This document shows positions 48,420 to 57,391 of a stretch of DNA of 64,000 bases, piece by piece (within the stretch, counting starts at the first letter, position 1; each line of letters starts with the position of its first letter). The notes under the pieces were generated by a model. It searched no databases. It saw only the letters and a program-made list of their open reading frames with translations, and was not told the DNA's origin. The stretch lies in the NCBI GenBank assembly GCA_017643925.1, contig JAEPML010000008.1:1-64000 (forward strand), read 5' to 3'. This stretch comes from Roseibium sp. (GTDB lineage Bacteria; Pseudomonadota; Alphaproteobacteria; Rhizobiales; Stappiaceae). The translations under genes were made by a program, and so were the position numbers.

Positions 48420-48911
48420 ATGTCGAAGGTATCAATGGTATTGAATGGCAAGAAGGTCTCGGCAGATGTCGAAGACCGGACGCTGCTCGTATCGTATATC
48501 AGGGAAACCCGGGGTTTAACGGGAACGCATGTGGGCTGTGATACCTCACAGTGCGGCGCCTGTGTCGTGCAGGTGAACGGCAAGGCCGTTAAGTCCTGTA
48601 CCCTGCTGGCAGCTCAGGCTGAAGGCGCCGATGTAGTGACTGTCGAGGGGCTGGCTTCCGGTGGTGAACTTCATCCTGTTCAGGCCGCATTTCGCGAGCA
48701 CCATGGTCTGCAATGCGGTTTCTGCACGCCGGGCATGATCATGAGCGCCGTTGACATGATCAATCGTCATGGTGCCGGCAATCTCGATGAGAAGACCATC
48801 AGGCATGAGCTTGAAGGCAATATCTGCCGCTGCACCGGCTACCACAATATTGTCAAGGCGATCAAAGCGGCCTCAGACCAAATGGCCGGAATGGCCCAGG
48901 CTGCCGAATAG
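48420..48911 (+). CDS. coxS: CO dehydrogenase-like small subunit, 2Fe-2S
   Basis: The 163-residue protein carries two [2Fe-2S] clusters of molybdenum hydroxylases. The plant-ferredoxin type Cys set is [13 protein letters not shown] with a further Cys in SCTLLA. The second set is CGFCTPGM and CRCTGYHNI. It passes electrons from the molybdenum site to FAD in the medium subunit. ATG 48420 has AGAGGGAG upstream. The gene order S-L-M here is that of form II clusters. About 210 nt separate it from coxL. Confidence 0.95.
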   Translation: MSKVSMVLNGKKVSADVEDRTLLVSYIRETRGLTGTHVGCDTSQCGACVVQVNGKAVKSCTLLAAQAEGADVVTVEGLASGGELHPVQAAFREHHGLQCGFCTPGMIMSAVDMINRHGAGNLDEKTIRHELEGNICRCTGYHNIVKAIKAASDQMAGMAQAAE

Positions 48912-49124
48912 TCGGCACACTCCAGACTGCAAGGCGCGGTTTTTCCTGCGCAGTGACTTGATGAGACCAGTTGGTTCTTTTTCCCGGGAGGACAAAGGGA
49001 ATGTGAACCGCCCGCCAGGTCTCGGATGAACAATCGTCGCGACTGAATCGGTTCAGGCGTGAACGTGATCGGAGTAAGACCGGAAACGGCGGTTCCGGAC
49101 AGACCAGTCTTTGGGAGAGAGAAG

Positions 49125-51485
49125 ATGGCAGTTGAGGGGATTGGTGCCCGCGCCCTGCGTAAGGAAGACAAACGCTTTATCACTGGCAAGGGCCAGTACA
49201 CGGACGACATGGTCATGCCCGGCATGGGCTTCGCGGCCTTTGTGCGTTCGCCGCACGCGCATGCAAAAGTCGTCAATGTTGATGCCAGCGCCGCGCTGGA
49301 AATGCCCGGAGTTGACGCGGTTCTAACCGGCGATCAACTGATTGGGGACGGAATTGGAAACCTGATCTGCGGCTGGATGATTCATTCCAAGGATGGGTCT
49401 CCGATGAACATGGGCGGCTGGCGCGCGCTGGAACCTGAAATCGTGCGTCACGTCGGTCAGGCAGTGGCTGTTGTCGTGGCAGATACGCAGGCAGAGGCTC
49501 GGGACGCAGCCGATGCGGTGGTCGTCGATTACGAGGAACTTCCAGCCGTTGTTGATGCAGCGGCCGCGCTTGAAGCTGGAGCTCCCCAGATCCATCCTGA
49601 AGCTGCCGGAAACCTCATCTATGACTGGGAAATCGGCGACGAGGCAGCGGTCAACGATGCCTTCTCCAAGGCTGCCCACATCACCCGCATGGAAATTACC
49701 AACAACCGGCTCGTTCCGAATCCGATGGAGCCAAGGGCTGCGCTTGCAAGCTACAACGAGGCTGAAGAGCACCATACGCTCTACACCACGTCGCAGAACC
49801 CGCATGTTGCCCGTCTCGTTCTGTCGGCCTTCTACGCGGTGGCACCTGAGCACAAGCTGCGGGTCATCGCTCCGGATGTCGGCGGCGGGTTCGGATCCAA
49901 GATCTATATCTACCCGGAAGAAATCGTCTGTCTCTGGGCGTCCAAACGTGTTGGCCGACCGGTCAAGTGGGTTTCCGACAGAACCGAAGCCTTCCTGACT
50001 GATGCCCACGGAAGAGATCACAAGTCGGTGGCCGAACTGGCGCTTGACGCAGACAACAAGATCATTGGCCTCAAGGTCGACACGATCGCCAATCTCGGCG
50101 CCTACATGTCGCTGTTTTCCTCTGCGGTCCCGACCTATCTCTATGCGACGCTACTGTCCGGACAATATGACATTCCGGCAATCCACGCGAATGTGAGAAC
50201 GGTCTACACCAACACGACCCCGGTTGACGCCTATCGCGGCGCTGGACGCCCGGAAGCGACCTATCTTCTGGAACGTATCATGGAGACCGCGGCACGCGAG
50301 GTCGGCCTTTCACCGGCGGAACTCCGGCGCAAGAACTTCGTCCGGTCCTTCCCGCACCAGACCCCGGTCATCATGTGTTATGACGCCGGTGATTATGACG
50401 CGACACTCGACGCGGCCATGCAGGCCATCGACTACGACGGCTTTGCGGCCCGCAAGGCCGAGGCGGCGTCTCGCGGCAAGCTGCGCGGCATTGGCATGTC
50501 CTGTTACATCGAGGCCTGCGGCATCGCGCCTTCAGCCGCGGTCGGATCTCTTGGTGCCGGTGTCGGTCTCTGGGAATCCGCTGAGGTGCGCGTGAACCCT
50601 GTCGGAACCGTCGAGGTTCTTACCGGTTCCCATAGCCACGGCCAGGGACACGAGACCACTTTCGCCCAGCTGATCAGCGAAAGATTTGGTCTCGATTCCG
50701 ATTCCGTATCGATTGTTCATGGTGACACGGACAAGGTCCAGTTCGGCATGGGAACCTACGGATCCCGGTCCGGCGCGGTCGGCATGTCCGCAATCGTCAA
50801 GGCCCTCGACAAGGTTGAGGCCAAGGCGAAGAAGATTGCCGCGCACCTTATGGAAGCGTCTGAGGGCGACATCCAGATCGAAGGCGGAGAGCTCAAGGTT
50901 GCGGGTACGGACAAGAAGCTGACCTTCACCGAAGTCGCGCTTGCTGCCTACACGGCTCACAATCTGCCCGAAGGCATGGAGCCGGGTCTGAAGGAAGGTG
51001 CCTTCTATGATCCGACAAACTTCACCTTCCCGTCGGGAACCTACATTTGTGAGGTTGAAGTCGATCCTGAAACAGGTTCGACTGAAATCATCAACTTCGT
51101 TGCGGCTGATGACTTCGGCAAGGTGATCAACCCGATGATTGTCGAGGGGCAGGTGCATGGCGGCCTGGTGCAGGGCATTGGTCAGGCATTGCTGGAAAAT
51201 GCCGCCTATGATGAGAACGGTCAGCTGCTGACGGCGTCCTACATGGATTACACCATGCCGCGCGCAGACGACGTGCCGTCCTTTAGCCTTTCCACGCATG
51301 AAACGCTTTGCCCGGGCAACCCGCTCGGCATGAAAGGGTGTGGTGAAGCCGGTGCAATCGGTTCGCCGCCTGCGGTGATCAACGCGATCACGGACGCGAT
51401 TGGTGACAATTCCCTGTCCATGCCGGCAGCGCCGGCAAAGGTCTGGGCCCTGTGCCAGTCGGCTTCCAAGGAGGCTGCCGAATAA
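49125..51485 (+). CDS. coxL: Form II CO dehydrogenase-like large subunit (molybdenum hydroxylase)
   Basis: The 786-residue catalytic subunit binds molybdopterin cytosine dinucleotide. The active-site loop reads AYRGAGR at residues 369-375, the form II signature; form I (proven CO oxidisers) has AYxCSFR with the copper-binding Cys, so that Cys is absent here. Other cofactor segments are DVGGGFGSKIYIYPEE, GSHSHGQGHETTFAQ and the C-terminal GCGEAGAIGSPPAVINA with the catalytic Glu. Whether form II enzymes oxidise CO in vivo is debated, and another substrate is possible. ATG 49125 is preceded by GGGAGAGAG. Moco would come from pathways that include moaC and moeA, encoded about 5 kb away. Confidence 0.93.
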   Translation: MAVEGIGARALRKEDKRFITGKGQYTDDMVMPGMGFAAFVRSPHAHAKVVNVDASAALEMPGVDAVLTGDQLIGDGIGNLICGWMIHSKDGSPMNMGGWRALEPEIVRHVGQAVAVVVADTQAEARDAADAVVVDYEELPAVVDAAAALEAGAPQIHPEAAGNLIYDWEIGDEAAVNDAFSKAAHITRMEITNNRLVPNPMEPRAALASYNEAEEHHTLYTTSQNPHVARLVLSAFYAVAPEHKLRVIAPDVGGGFGSKIYIYPEEIVCLWASKRVGRPVKWVSDRTEAFLTDAHGRDHKSVAELALDADNKIIGLKVDTIANLGAYMSLFSSAVPTYLYATLLSGQYDIPAIHANVRTVYTNTTPVDAYRGAGRPEATYLLERIMETAAREVGLSPAELRRKNFVRSFPHQTPVIMCYDAGDYDATLDAAMQAIDYDGFAARKAEAASRGKLRGIGMSCYIEACGIAPSAAVGSLGAGVGLWESAEVRVNPVGTVEVLTGSHSHGQGHETTFAQLISERFGLDSDSVSIVHGDTDKVQFGMGTYGSRSGAVGMSAIVKALDKVEAKAKKIAAHLMEASEGDIQIEGGELKVAGTDKKLTFTEVALAAYTAHNLPEGMEPGLKEGAFYDPTNFTFPSGTYICEVEVDPETGSTEIINFVAADDFGKVINPMIVEGQVHGGLVQGIGQALLENAAYDENGQLLTASYMDYTMPRADDVPSFSLSTHETLCPGNPLGMKGCGEAGAIGSPPAVINAITDAIGDNSLSMPAAPAKVWALCQSASKEAAE

Positions 51486-51487
51486 AC

Positions 51488-51964
51488 ATGACCGAGGGCG
51501 TGGATCACAAGGCGCTTGCCATTTCGCTGAACCAGCGGACCTGGGCTCTTCTTGAAAAGGAAGAGCGCACGGAGCAGGAAAGCGACGAGCTGATCCACGT
51601 TGCTCACGCCAGTTTGTGGCACTGGTTACAGGCAGGAGGACCTGTTCAGCAACAGCGCGGTGAATGGCTCGTCGGGCGGACTTATGTGGTTCTGGGACAT
51701 GGAGAATCAGCTCTCTTTCATGCCCGAAGAACCTTCGATCTGACCAAGCGCCACAGTGCTGACCTGCAGGATTTCGACCATGCCTACGCGTTCGAATTGT
51801 TGGCGCGGGCACTTGACCTTAACAACGACCCGGAAGCATCCAGAATGTGGGAGAAAGCTCTCGATCTCGGGTCGCGGATCAAAGGGGACAAGGACCGCGA
51901 AATTTTCGAAGGTGATGTCAAAGCCATACCGTTCAGGGCTGCTTGCGACCTGAACACGCATTGA
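51488..51964 (+). CDS. Hypothetical helical protein between coxL and coxM
   Basis: The 158-residue protein begins MTEGVDHKALAISLNQRTWA, 2 nt after the coxL stop, and ends 33 nt before coxM, so it is part of the operon. It is rich in helices with a TPR-like spacing of Trp, Leu and Ala residues (LWHWLQAGGPVQQQRGEWLV, YAFELLARALDLNNDPEAS). It has no signal peptide, membrane helix or cysteine cluster typical of a cofactor protein. I do not recognise the family. By position it may be a chaperone or assembly factor for the molybdoenzyme. Confidence 0.7.
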   Translation: MTEGVDHKALAISLNQRTWALLEKEERTEQESDELIHVAHASLWHWLQAGGPVQQQRGEWLVGRTYVVLGHGESALFHARRTFDLTKRHSADLQDFDHAYAFELLARALDLNNDPEASRMWEKALDLGSRIKGDKDREIFEGDVKAIPFRAACDLNTH

Positions 51965-51997
51965 AAGAACTTGAACCCAGCATTTGGGAGACCCGAA

Positions 51998-52795
51998 ATG
52001 TATGAAACGAATTATCACAAGGCCGGATCGACAGCGGAAGCCAGCGATCTGATTGCAAAGGCGGACGATGCCAAGATCCTCGGGGGCGGACAGACGTTGC
52101 TGCCGACCATGAAACAAAGGCTTGCGGCACCCAGTGATCTTGTCGACGTCACCGGAATATCAGAACTGAACGGCATTTGTGCCGATGGGGATGGTGTTGC
52201 CATCGGTGCGGCGACGACCCATGCCGAAGTCGCGTCTTCTGACATCGTGAAGTCAAAAGTGCCGGGATTAGCAGCATTGGCCGGCGGAATCGGCGACCCG
52301 GCCGTGCGGCACATGGGCACAATTGGAGGATCAATCGCGAATAACGATCCTGCGGCAGACTATCCGGCTGCACTTGTTGCTCTCGGGGCGACGGTTGTGA
52401 CCAACAAGCGTGAACTCGGTGCGGAAGACTTCTTTACCGGTCTGTTCGAAACGGCTCTGGATGAAGACGAGATCGTCATGTCCGTGAAGTTTCCAGGTGC
52501 AAGCGCAAGTGCCTATTCGAAATATCCGAATCCCGCTTCAAGATATGCCATGGCAGGCGTCTTTGTTGCGAAGGGAAGCGACGGTTCAGTCAAGGTCGCG
52601 GTGACGGGTGCAGGGCAAAATGGTGTCTTCCGGATGAGTGAAATGGAAACCGCCCTGGGTAGCAACTGGTCGCCGGATGCCGTGTCCGGTATTTCTCCGG
52701 ACGAAAGCGGACTTTTGTCCGATCTTCACGGTACTGCCGCCTATCGGGCAAACCTCGTCACCGTCATGGCGAAGCGGGCAGTTGCCGCTGCCTGA
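51998..52795 (+). CDS. coxM: CO dehydrogenase-like medium subunit, FAD-binding
   Basis: The 265-residue flavoprotein accepts electrons from the 2Fe-2S subunit. FAD-binding motifs are AKILGGGQTLLPTMKQRLA near residue 30 and GTIGGSIANNDPAADYPAAL near 110, followed by the CO dehydrogenase flavoprotein C-terminal domain. ATG 51998 with GGGAG upstream is favoured over an upstream in-frame start at 51971. It closes the coxG-S-L-unknown-M operon and is followed by a strong terminator. Confidence 0.93.
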   Translation: MYETNYHKAGSTAEASDLIAKADDAKILGGGQTLLPTMKQRLAAPSDLVDVTGISELNGICADGDGVAIGAATTHAEVASSDIVKSKVPGLAALAGGIGDPAVRHMGTIGGSIANNDPAADYPAALVALGATVVTNKRELGAEDFFTGLFETALDEDEIVMSVKFPGASASAYSKYPNPASRYAMAGVFVAKGSDGSVKVAVTGAGQNGVFRMSEMETALGSNWSPDAVSGISPDESGLLSDLHGTAAYRANLVTVMAKRAVAAA

Positions 52796-52818
52796 CAGGC
52801 ATAGACAGCAAGATCCAG

Positions 52819-52850
52819 ACCCGGCTGTTCCGCAGCCGGGTTTTTGTTTT
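52819..52850 (+). terminator. Rho-independent terminator after coxM
   Basis: ACCCGGCTG (52819-52827) and CAGCCGGGT (52833-52841) form a 9-bp stem with a 5-nt loop and run into TTTTTGTTTT. It ends the cox-like operon. Confidence 0.92.
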
Positions 52851-53098
52851 AAACTTTAGTCATTGAAAACACACGATTTTCATGAGTTTTACTGCAATCA
52901 GGTGCGGTTGGTTGCAAGGTATTCAACGGCCTTTGCCAGTGAGGGCTGTTGACCAATTACGGTCCAAATTAAGAATTATTCATCGCTGCCAAGTTCGGTT
53001 GAATACATATGTCAGATCACTGTAGTGTCTGTGTGTTGTGTTGCGTGCTTGCCGTTCACCAGAACGCGTAGATGAATTGAAGCGAATTCGAGGATTAG
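52851..53098. other. Promoter region of the type I secretion pair
   Basis: About 250 bases of AT-rich sequence precede the secretion ATPase gene. I see no gene and no confident promoter hexamers or operator. Confidence 0.4.
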
Positions 53099-54841
53099 AT
53101 GGCTGGAAATCGGCAAGGAAATACAAGTCCCCAAAATAGCCGTGACAATCCGGTCTCACTCGCCTTCCGACCAATCCGCACCGCTTTCTGGGGCGTTGCC
53201 GCTGTCAGCTTTGTAATCAACATTTTAATGCTGACCGGACCTGTCTTCATGCTTCAGGTCTATGACCGGGTGTTGGCGAGCGGATCTGTTCCCACGCTCG
53301 TGGTTATCGGCATCCTGGCGATGGTTCTCTATTTCTTTTACGGCATTCTGGAAGGCTTGCGTTCCCGGATCCTGGCACGCCTTGGGCAGCGGATTGATGC
53401 GCGGCTGTCGAGCATCGTCTACTCCGTTTCCAACAGCCTGCCGGTCCGCATGGGCAAAGAGGCGGCACGATTGAGACCCGTTCAGGATCTTGACACCGTG
53501 CGCCAGTTTCTGTCGGGTCCGGGACCCGCAGCGATTTTCGATATGCCCTGGTTGCCGTTTTACCTCGGCATCGTTTTCCTGTTCCATCCCATGCTCGGAG
53601 TACTGGGGCTGGGGGGGGCCTTCGTCATCATCATCCTGATCGGGCTGAACGAAGCCATGTCCCGCGGACCCTCCGAACAGGCCACCGGACAGGCCGGCAA
53701 GCGGTCGGCCACGGTGGAAATCGGGCAGCGGAATTCGGAAGTCCTGACAGCCATGGGGATGCAGGATGCGTTAACGTCCAGATGGGAAGCGCAAAACAGC
53801 GACTATCTTGAAACGCAGCGGCGCGCGTCCGACCGGACAGGGGGCTTCGGCACGGCTATCAAGACCATCCGTTTTATCCTTCAATCCGCCATTCTTGGGG
53901 TCGGAGCCTGGTTGGCGATCCAGCAGGAAATCACCCCTGGCGTGATGATTGCCGCCTCCATCATGGTTTCGCGAGCGCTGGCACCCATTGAACAGGCAGT
54001 CGCCCAGTGGCGCGGCTTCGTTGCCAGCCGGCAGGCGATCAAGCGCCTGCATAATGTCCTGTCCATCGCAGATTCCGACCCCGAAAAGATGGACCTTCCG
54101 CTGCCTGCGAAGAAGCTTTCGGTCGAAAACCTGTTTTGCGGCCCCTTCGGAGAGAAATTCCCCTACGTGCAGAATGTGTCGCTGGCCCTGGATGCAGGCG
54201 ACGGGTTGGGGGTCATCGGGCCGTCGGGATCCGGCAAGTCGACCTTTGCACGCGCGCTTGTCGGTGCAATTCCGGCGCTGAAAGGGGTTATCCGGTATGA
54301 TGGTGCAGAGCTCGGACAATGGCCGGCGTCGAAGCGCGGCGAATTCGTCGGCTACCTTCCGCAGGACCTGCAGCTGTTTGACGGAACCATTTCGGAAAAC
54401 ATAGCAAGATTTCGGGCGGATGCCTCGCCCGACAAGATTATCGAGGCCGCCAAACTTGCCGATGTTCATGACATGATCGTTGCGTTGCCGGAAGGCTACA
54501 ATACGGTCATTGGTCGAAGCGGTCGCCTTCTTTCCGCAGGGCAACGTCAAAGGATCGCGCTTGCCAGGGCGCTTTACGGGAACCCGTTTCTGGTGGTCCT
54601 CGATGAACCCAATTCGAACCTTGATGCGGTCGGTGAGGGAGCACTCGCAAATGCGATCAAGGCAATGCGGGAGAAGGGATCCATTGTCGTGGTCATCGCA
54701 CACCGGCCGAGTGCAATCGCCACCGTCGACAAGGTTCTGTGCCTCAAGGATGGCAAAATGGCCGGATTTGGTCCGAAGGAGGAAGTGCTGAAACAGGTTG
54801 TTCAGCCGGTTCAACGCGTGGCTGGAGCACCGGGACGATAA
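53099..54841 (+). CDS. Type I secretion system permease/ATPase (PrtD-like)
   Basis: The 580-residue ABC exporter has a membrane domain with about six helices (for example VSFVINILMLTGPVFMLQVY) and an ATPase domain with Walker A GPSGSGKST, Q-loop region LPQDLQLFDGTISENI and Walker B VVLDEPNSNLD. The signature is LSAGQRQRIALARAL, with Ala in place of the common first Gly. It lacks the N-terminal C39-like domain of HlyB, which places it with PrtD/AprD exporters of RTX-type substrates. The HlyD-family partner starts 2 nt after its stop. No TolC or RTX substrate gene is in the window. Confidence 0.92.
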   Translation: MAGNRQGNTSPQNSRDNPVSLAFRPIRTAFWGVAAVSFVINILMLTGPVFMLQVYDRVLASGSVPTLVVIGILAMVLYFFYGILEGLRSRILARLGQRIDARLSSIVYSVSNSLPVRMGKEAARLRPVQDLDTVRQFLSGPGPAAIFDMPWLPFYLGIVFLFHPMLGVLGLGGAFVIIILIGLNEAMSRGPSEQATGQAGKRSATVEIGQRNSEVLTAMGMQDALTSRWEAQNSDYLETQRRASDRTGGFGTAIKTIRFILQSAILGVGAWLAIQQEITPGVMIAASIMVSRALAPIEQAVAQWRGFVASRQAIKRLHNVLSIADSDPEKMDLPLPAKKLSVENLFCGPFGEKFPYVQNVSLALDAGDGLGVIGPSGSGKSTFARALVGAIPALKGVIRYDGAELGQWPASKRGEFVGYLPQDLQLFDGTISENIARFRADASPDKIIEAAKLADVHDMIVALPEGYNTVIGRSGRLLSAGQRQRIALARALYGNPFLVVLDEPNSNLDAVGEGALANAIKAMREKGSIVVVIAHRPSAIATVDKVLCLKDGKMAGFGPKEEVLKQVVQPVQRVAGAPGR

Positions 54842-54843
54842 TC

Positions 54844-56178
54844 ATGAGCAAGCAGAATACCGAAAAAGCCAAGGCGCCCAAGGAGCCGGGCAATGCCGAC
54901 GACATGCTTCGCAAGACGGTTCGGAACCACCTGTTGTTCGCACTTGCGGTCGCAATTGTGGTTGTCGGCGGGATCGGAAGCTGGTCTGTCTTCACCGAAA
55001 TCTCCGGAGCGGTTGTTTCCTCCGGCACGATAGTTGTTGAGAGCAATATCAAGCAGGTGCAGCACCGCGAAGGCGGGATTGTCAGCGATATCCGTGTCAA
55101 GGACGGCGATTCCGTTGAAGCCGGTGATCTGCTTCTGAGACTGGACGATACGGTTACCCGCGCCAACCTCGCGGTCATCACCAAGCAGCTGCAGGAACTG
55201 ACCGCCCAGGAGTTGCGGTTGGAGGCTGAACGCGACGACCTGACCACCATTGACTGGCCAGAGGACAGACTGGGTGATCTCAACGACATTGAACGCGGTC
55301 AGCAAATGCTTCTTGAAGCGCGTCAGAATTCGAAGGAAGGGCGCAAAAATCAGCTGGAAGAACAGATCCGCCAGTTCAATCAGCAGACTATCGGGCTAGA
55401 GGCGCAGGTTACCGCCAAGGTCTCGGAAATTGAGCTGATCCAGGAAGAGATGGAAGATCTTGAAAGCCTTTTCAGCAAGCAGCTCGTTCCCAAGAGCCGC
55501 GTAACGGCACTGCGGCGTGAAAAGGCCCGTCTCGAAGGAGAGCAGGGGGATCTGATTGCACAGATCGCTCGAACCAAGGAATCCATCAGTGAGCGCAGGA
55601 TCCAGATACTGCAGATCGATGAATCTTACAGAGCCGAAGTCCTGGAACAGCTCCAGGAGGCGCGTTCCCGGATCGCCCAACTTGAAGAACAGAAGATTGC
55701 TGCCGAAGACGAGTTGACCCGCGTGGAGATTCTTGCGCCGAGAAACGGATATGTGCATCAGCTTTCGGTTCACACGATTGGCGGTGTCATTTCACCGGGC
55801 GAGACCGTGATGCAGATCGTGCCGCGCGAAGACCAGCTGATCGTGGAGGCGCAGGTACGTCCTGTTGATATTGATCAGATGGCGCCGGGCCAGAACGCAA
55901 GGGTTCGGTTCCCGAGCTTTGATCAGCGGACAACGCCGGAGCTCAATGCAACGCTTTTGACGGTGTCACCGGATTTGTCTGAGGATGAACGGACTGGCAT
56001 GACCTATTACGTCGCCCGCCTCAGCATCGACGACGAGGAACTGGACAAGCTCGGAGAGCAGGCCCTGGTTCCGGGAATGCCGGTCGAAACCTTCCTGAAG
56101 ACGGGAGACCGGACGGTGCTGAGCTATCTTGTGAAACCGGTAACGGATCAGATCGCTCACGCTCTGCGCGAACGTTAA
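54844..56178 (+). CDS. HlyD-family type I secretion periplasmic adaptor (PrtE-like)
   Basis: The 444-residue protein has one N-terminal membrane helix (HLLFALAVAIVVVGGIGSWS), a lipoyl/barrel-sandwich half (SSGTIVVESNIKQVQHREGG) and a long coiled-coil hairpin at about residues 115-290. The second lipoyl half and beta-barrel region begins with VEILAPRNGYVHQL. This is the membrane-fusion component linking the ABC exporter to an outer-membrane TolC-type channel. ATG 54844 lies 2 nt after the ATPase stop. It is convergent with moeA, whose stop is 8 nt away, so this is the right end of the accessory segment. Confidence 0.93.
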   Translation: MSKQNTEKAKAPKEPGNADDMLRKTVRNHLLFALAVAIVVVGGIGSWSVFTEISGAVVSSGTIVVESNIKQVQHREGGIVSDIRVKDGDSVEAGDLLLRLDDTVTRANLAVITKQLQELTAQELRLEAERDDLTTIDWPEDRLGDLNDIERGQQMLLEARQNSKEGRKNQLEEQIRQFNQQTIGLEAQVTAKVSEIELIQEEMEDLESLFSKQLVPKSRVTALRREKARLEGEQGDLIAQIARTKESISERRIQILQIDESYRAEVLEQLQEARSRIAQLEEQKIAAEDELTRVEILAPRNGYVHQLSVHTIGGVISPGETVMQIVPREDQLIVEAQVRPVDIDQMAPGQNARVRFPSFDQRTTPELNATLLTVSPDLSEDERTGMTYYVARLSIDDEELDKLGEQALVPGMPVETFLKTGDRTVLSYLVKPVTDQIAHALRER

Positions 56179-56185
56179 GCGCAGA

Positions 56186-57391
56186 TCAAAGAACCAGGAC
56201 CGGAACACTGGCCCCTGCTTCAAGCGCCGGTGCATGGGGTGGTCGGACAATCAATGCGCCGGATTTGGCGAGCAGTGCCAGCATCGAGCTGTCCTGCTTC
56301 TGGAAAGGGGCGACCGCCAGGCGGCCGTCGCTGTCTTCTTCCAGTGTCGCCCTGACATAGTCCTGCCTGCGGTCATTTTCCGGAAGGCCCGAAACCAGGA
56401 TGGCCGACTTCATGCCGATCTCCTGGGGCGCTGATCCCAGCATCGTCTGGATAAGCGGCTTCAGAAAAAGGAGGCCGCAAACGAGACTTGAAACGGGGTT
56501 GCCCGGCAGACCAAGAACCTTTGTCTTGCCAAGACGGCCTGCCATCAACGGTTTGCCCGGACGCATGGCAATGCGCCAGAACGCAAGGTCCATACCTTCG
56601 TTGCCCAGGACTTCCTGCACAAGATCGTGGTCTCCGACCGAGGCGCCGCCCAGGGTCACCAGGATGTCCGCGTTTGCTTCAAGGCCCTTGCGCACGTGAC
56701 GGGCGAGTTCAACCGGGTCGTCCGATGATATTCCAAGATCAAGCGGAAGGCCGCCGCAATCTTCCACAAGGGCTGCAATACCGGCGTGGTTGGAAGCGAT
56801 GATCTGGTCGGGTCCGGGTTCGACACCGGGCCGAACAAGTTCGTCGCCTGTTGCCAGGATGGCGACCTTTGGCTGTCTCCTGACCGGGAGCACTGCGTGG
56901 TTCATGGCGGCAGCCAGTGCCAGGTGGCGAAATCCGAATTTGAGGGGTGGTTTCAGAAGGACTTCACTTTTTTCAAAGTCCAGTCCGGCTGGACGCACGA
57001 AGGCCCCTTTTGCAGGCACATCAATGACGGTTATGGTGCCACCTTCGCGTTTCACGTCCTCCTGAATGACGATTGTGTCAGCACCTTCGGGTACGGGTGC
57101 GCCGGTGAAAATCCGGACGCATTCGCCAGCGTTAACATTGCCGGAATAACCATGGCCGGCAGGGGCCTCCCCAATCACGGACAAGGTTGGGTGGTTGCCG
57201 GTCAGGTCTGCGTGCCGCACGGCGTAGCCGTCCATTGCAGAGGCTGCAAAGGGGGGCTGTGTACGGGTGGACGCGAGGGGGGCTGCGAGATAGCGACCGT
57301 TGGCTGCCTCGAGCGGAAGCATCTCACTCTCCAGGGGGGAGACGTCGTCCAGAAGTTTCTCAAGCGCTTCCGCAACAGGCATGAGGCTCAT
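56186..57391 (-). CDS. moeA: Molybdopterin molybdenumtransferase MoeA
   Basis: MoeA inserts molybdate into adenylylated molybdopterin. The 401-residue protein shows RTQPPFAASAMDGYAVRHAD near the N-terminus, IFTGAPVPEGADTIVIQED, the catalytic MoCF-like domain with TLGGASVGDHDLVQ, and GLPGNPVSSLVCG. Length is normal. Its start overlaps the moaC stop by one base. It serves all Moco enzymes of the cell; the nearby cox-like enzyme would be one client, though this pair belongs to the conserved trp-moa-moe operon. Confidence 0.96.
   Translation of the reverse strand: MSLMPVAEALEKLLDDVSPLESEMLPLEAANGRYLAAPLASTRTQPPFAASAMDGYAVRHADLTGNHPTLSVIGEAPAGHGYSGNVNAGECVRIFTGAPVPEGADTIVIQEDVKREGGTITVIDVPAKGAFVRPAGLDFEKSEVLLKPPLKFGFRHLALAAAMNHAVLPVRRQPKVAILATGDELVRPGVEPGPDQIIASNHAGIAALVEDCGGLPLDLGISSDDPVELARHVRKGLEANADILVTLGGASVGDHDLVQEVLGNEGMDLAFWRIAMRPGKPLMAGRLGKTKVLGLPGNPVSSLVCGLLFLKPLIQTMLGSAPQEIGMKSAILVSGLPENDRRQDYVRATLEEDSDGRLAVAPFQKQDSSMLALLAKSGALIVRPPHAPALEAGASVPVLVL

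Noticed and set aside
49125..51485. CoxL as a proven aerobic CO dehydrogenase
   Set aside because: The active-site loop is of the form II type without the copper-binding Cys, so CO oxidation cannot be claimed from the sequence.
50532..51812. 426-codon minus-strand frame over coxL and the following gene
   Set aside because: It is antisense to coxL motifs and is a compositional shadow.
27296..56185. Prophage or integrative element
   Set aside because: No integrase, phage structural, conjugation or transposase gene is present, no flanking tRNA is visible, and I found no direct repeats at the two edges.
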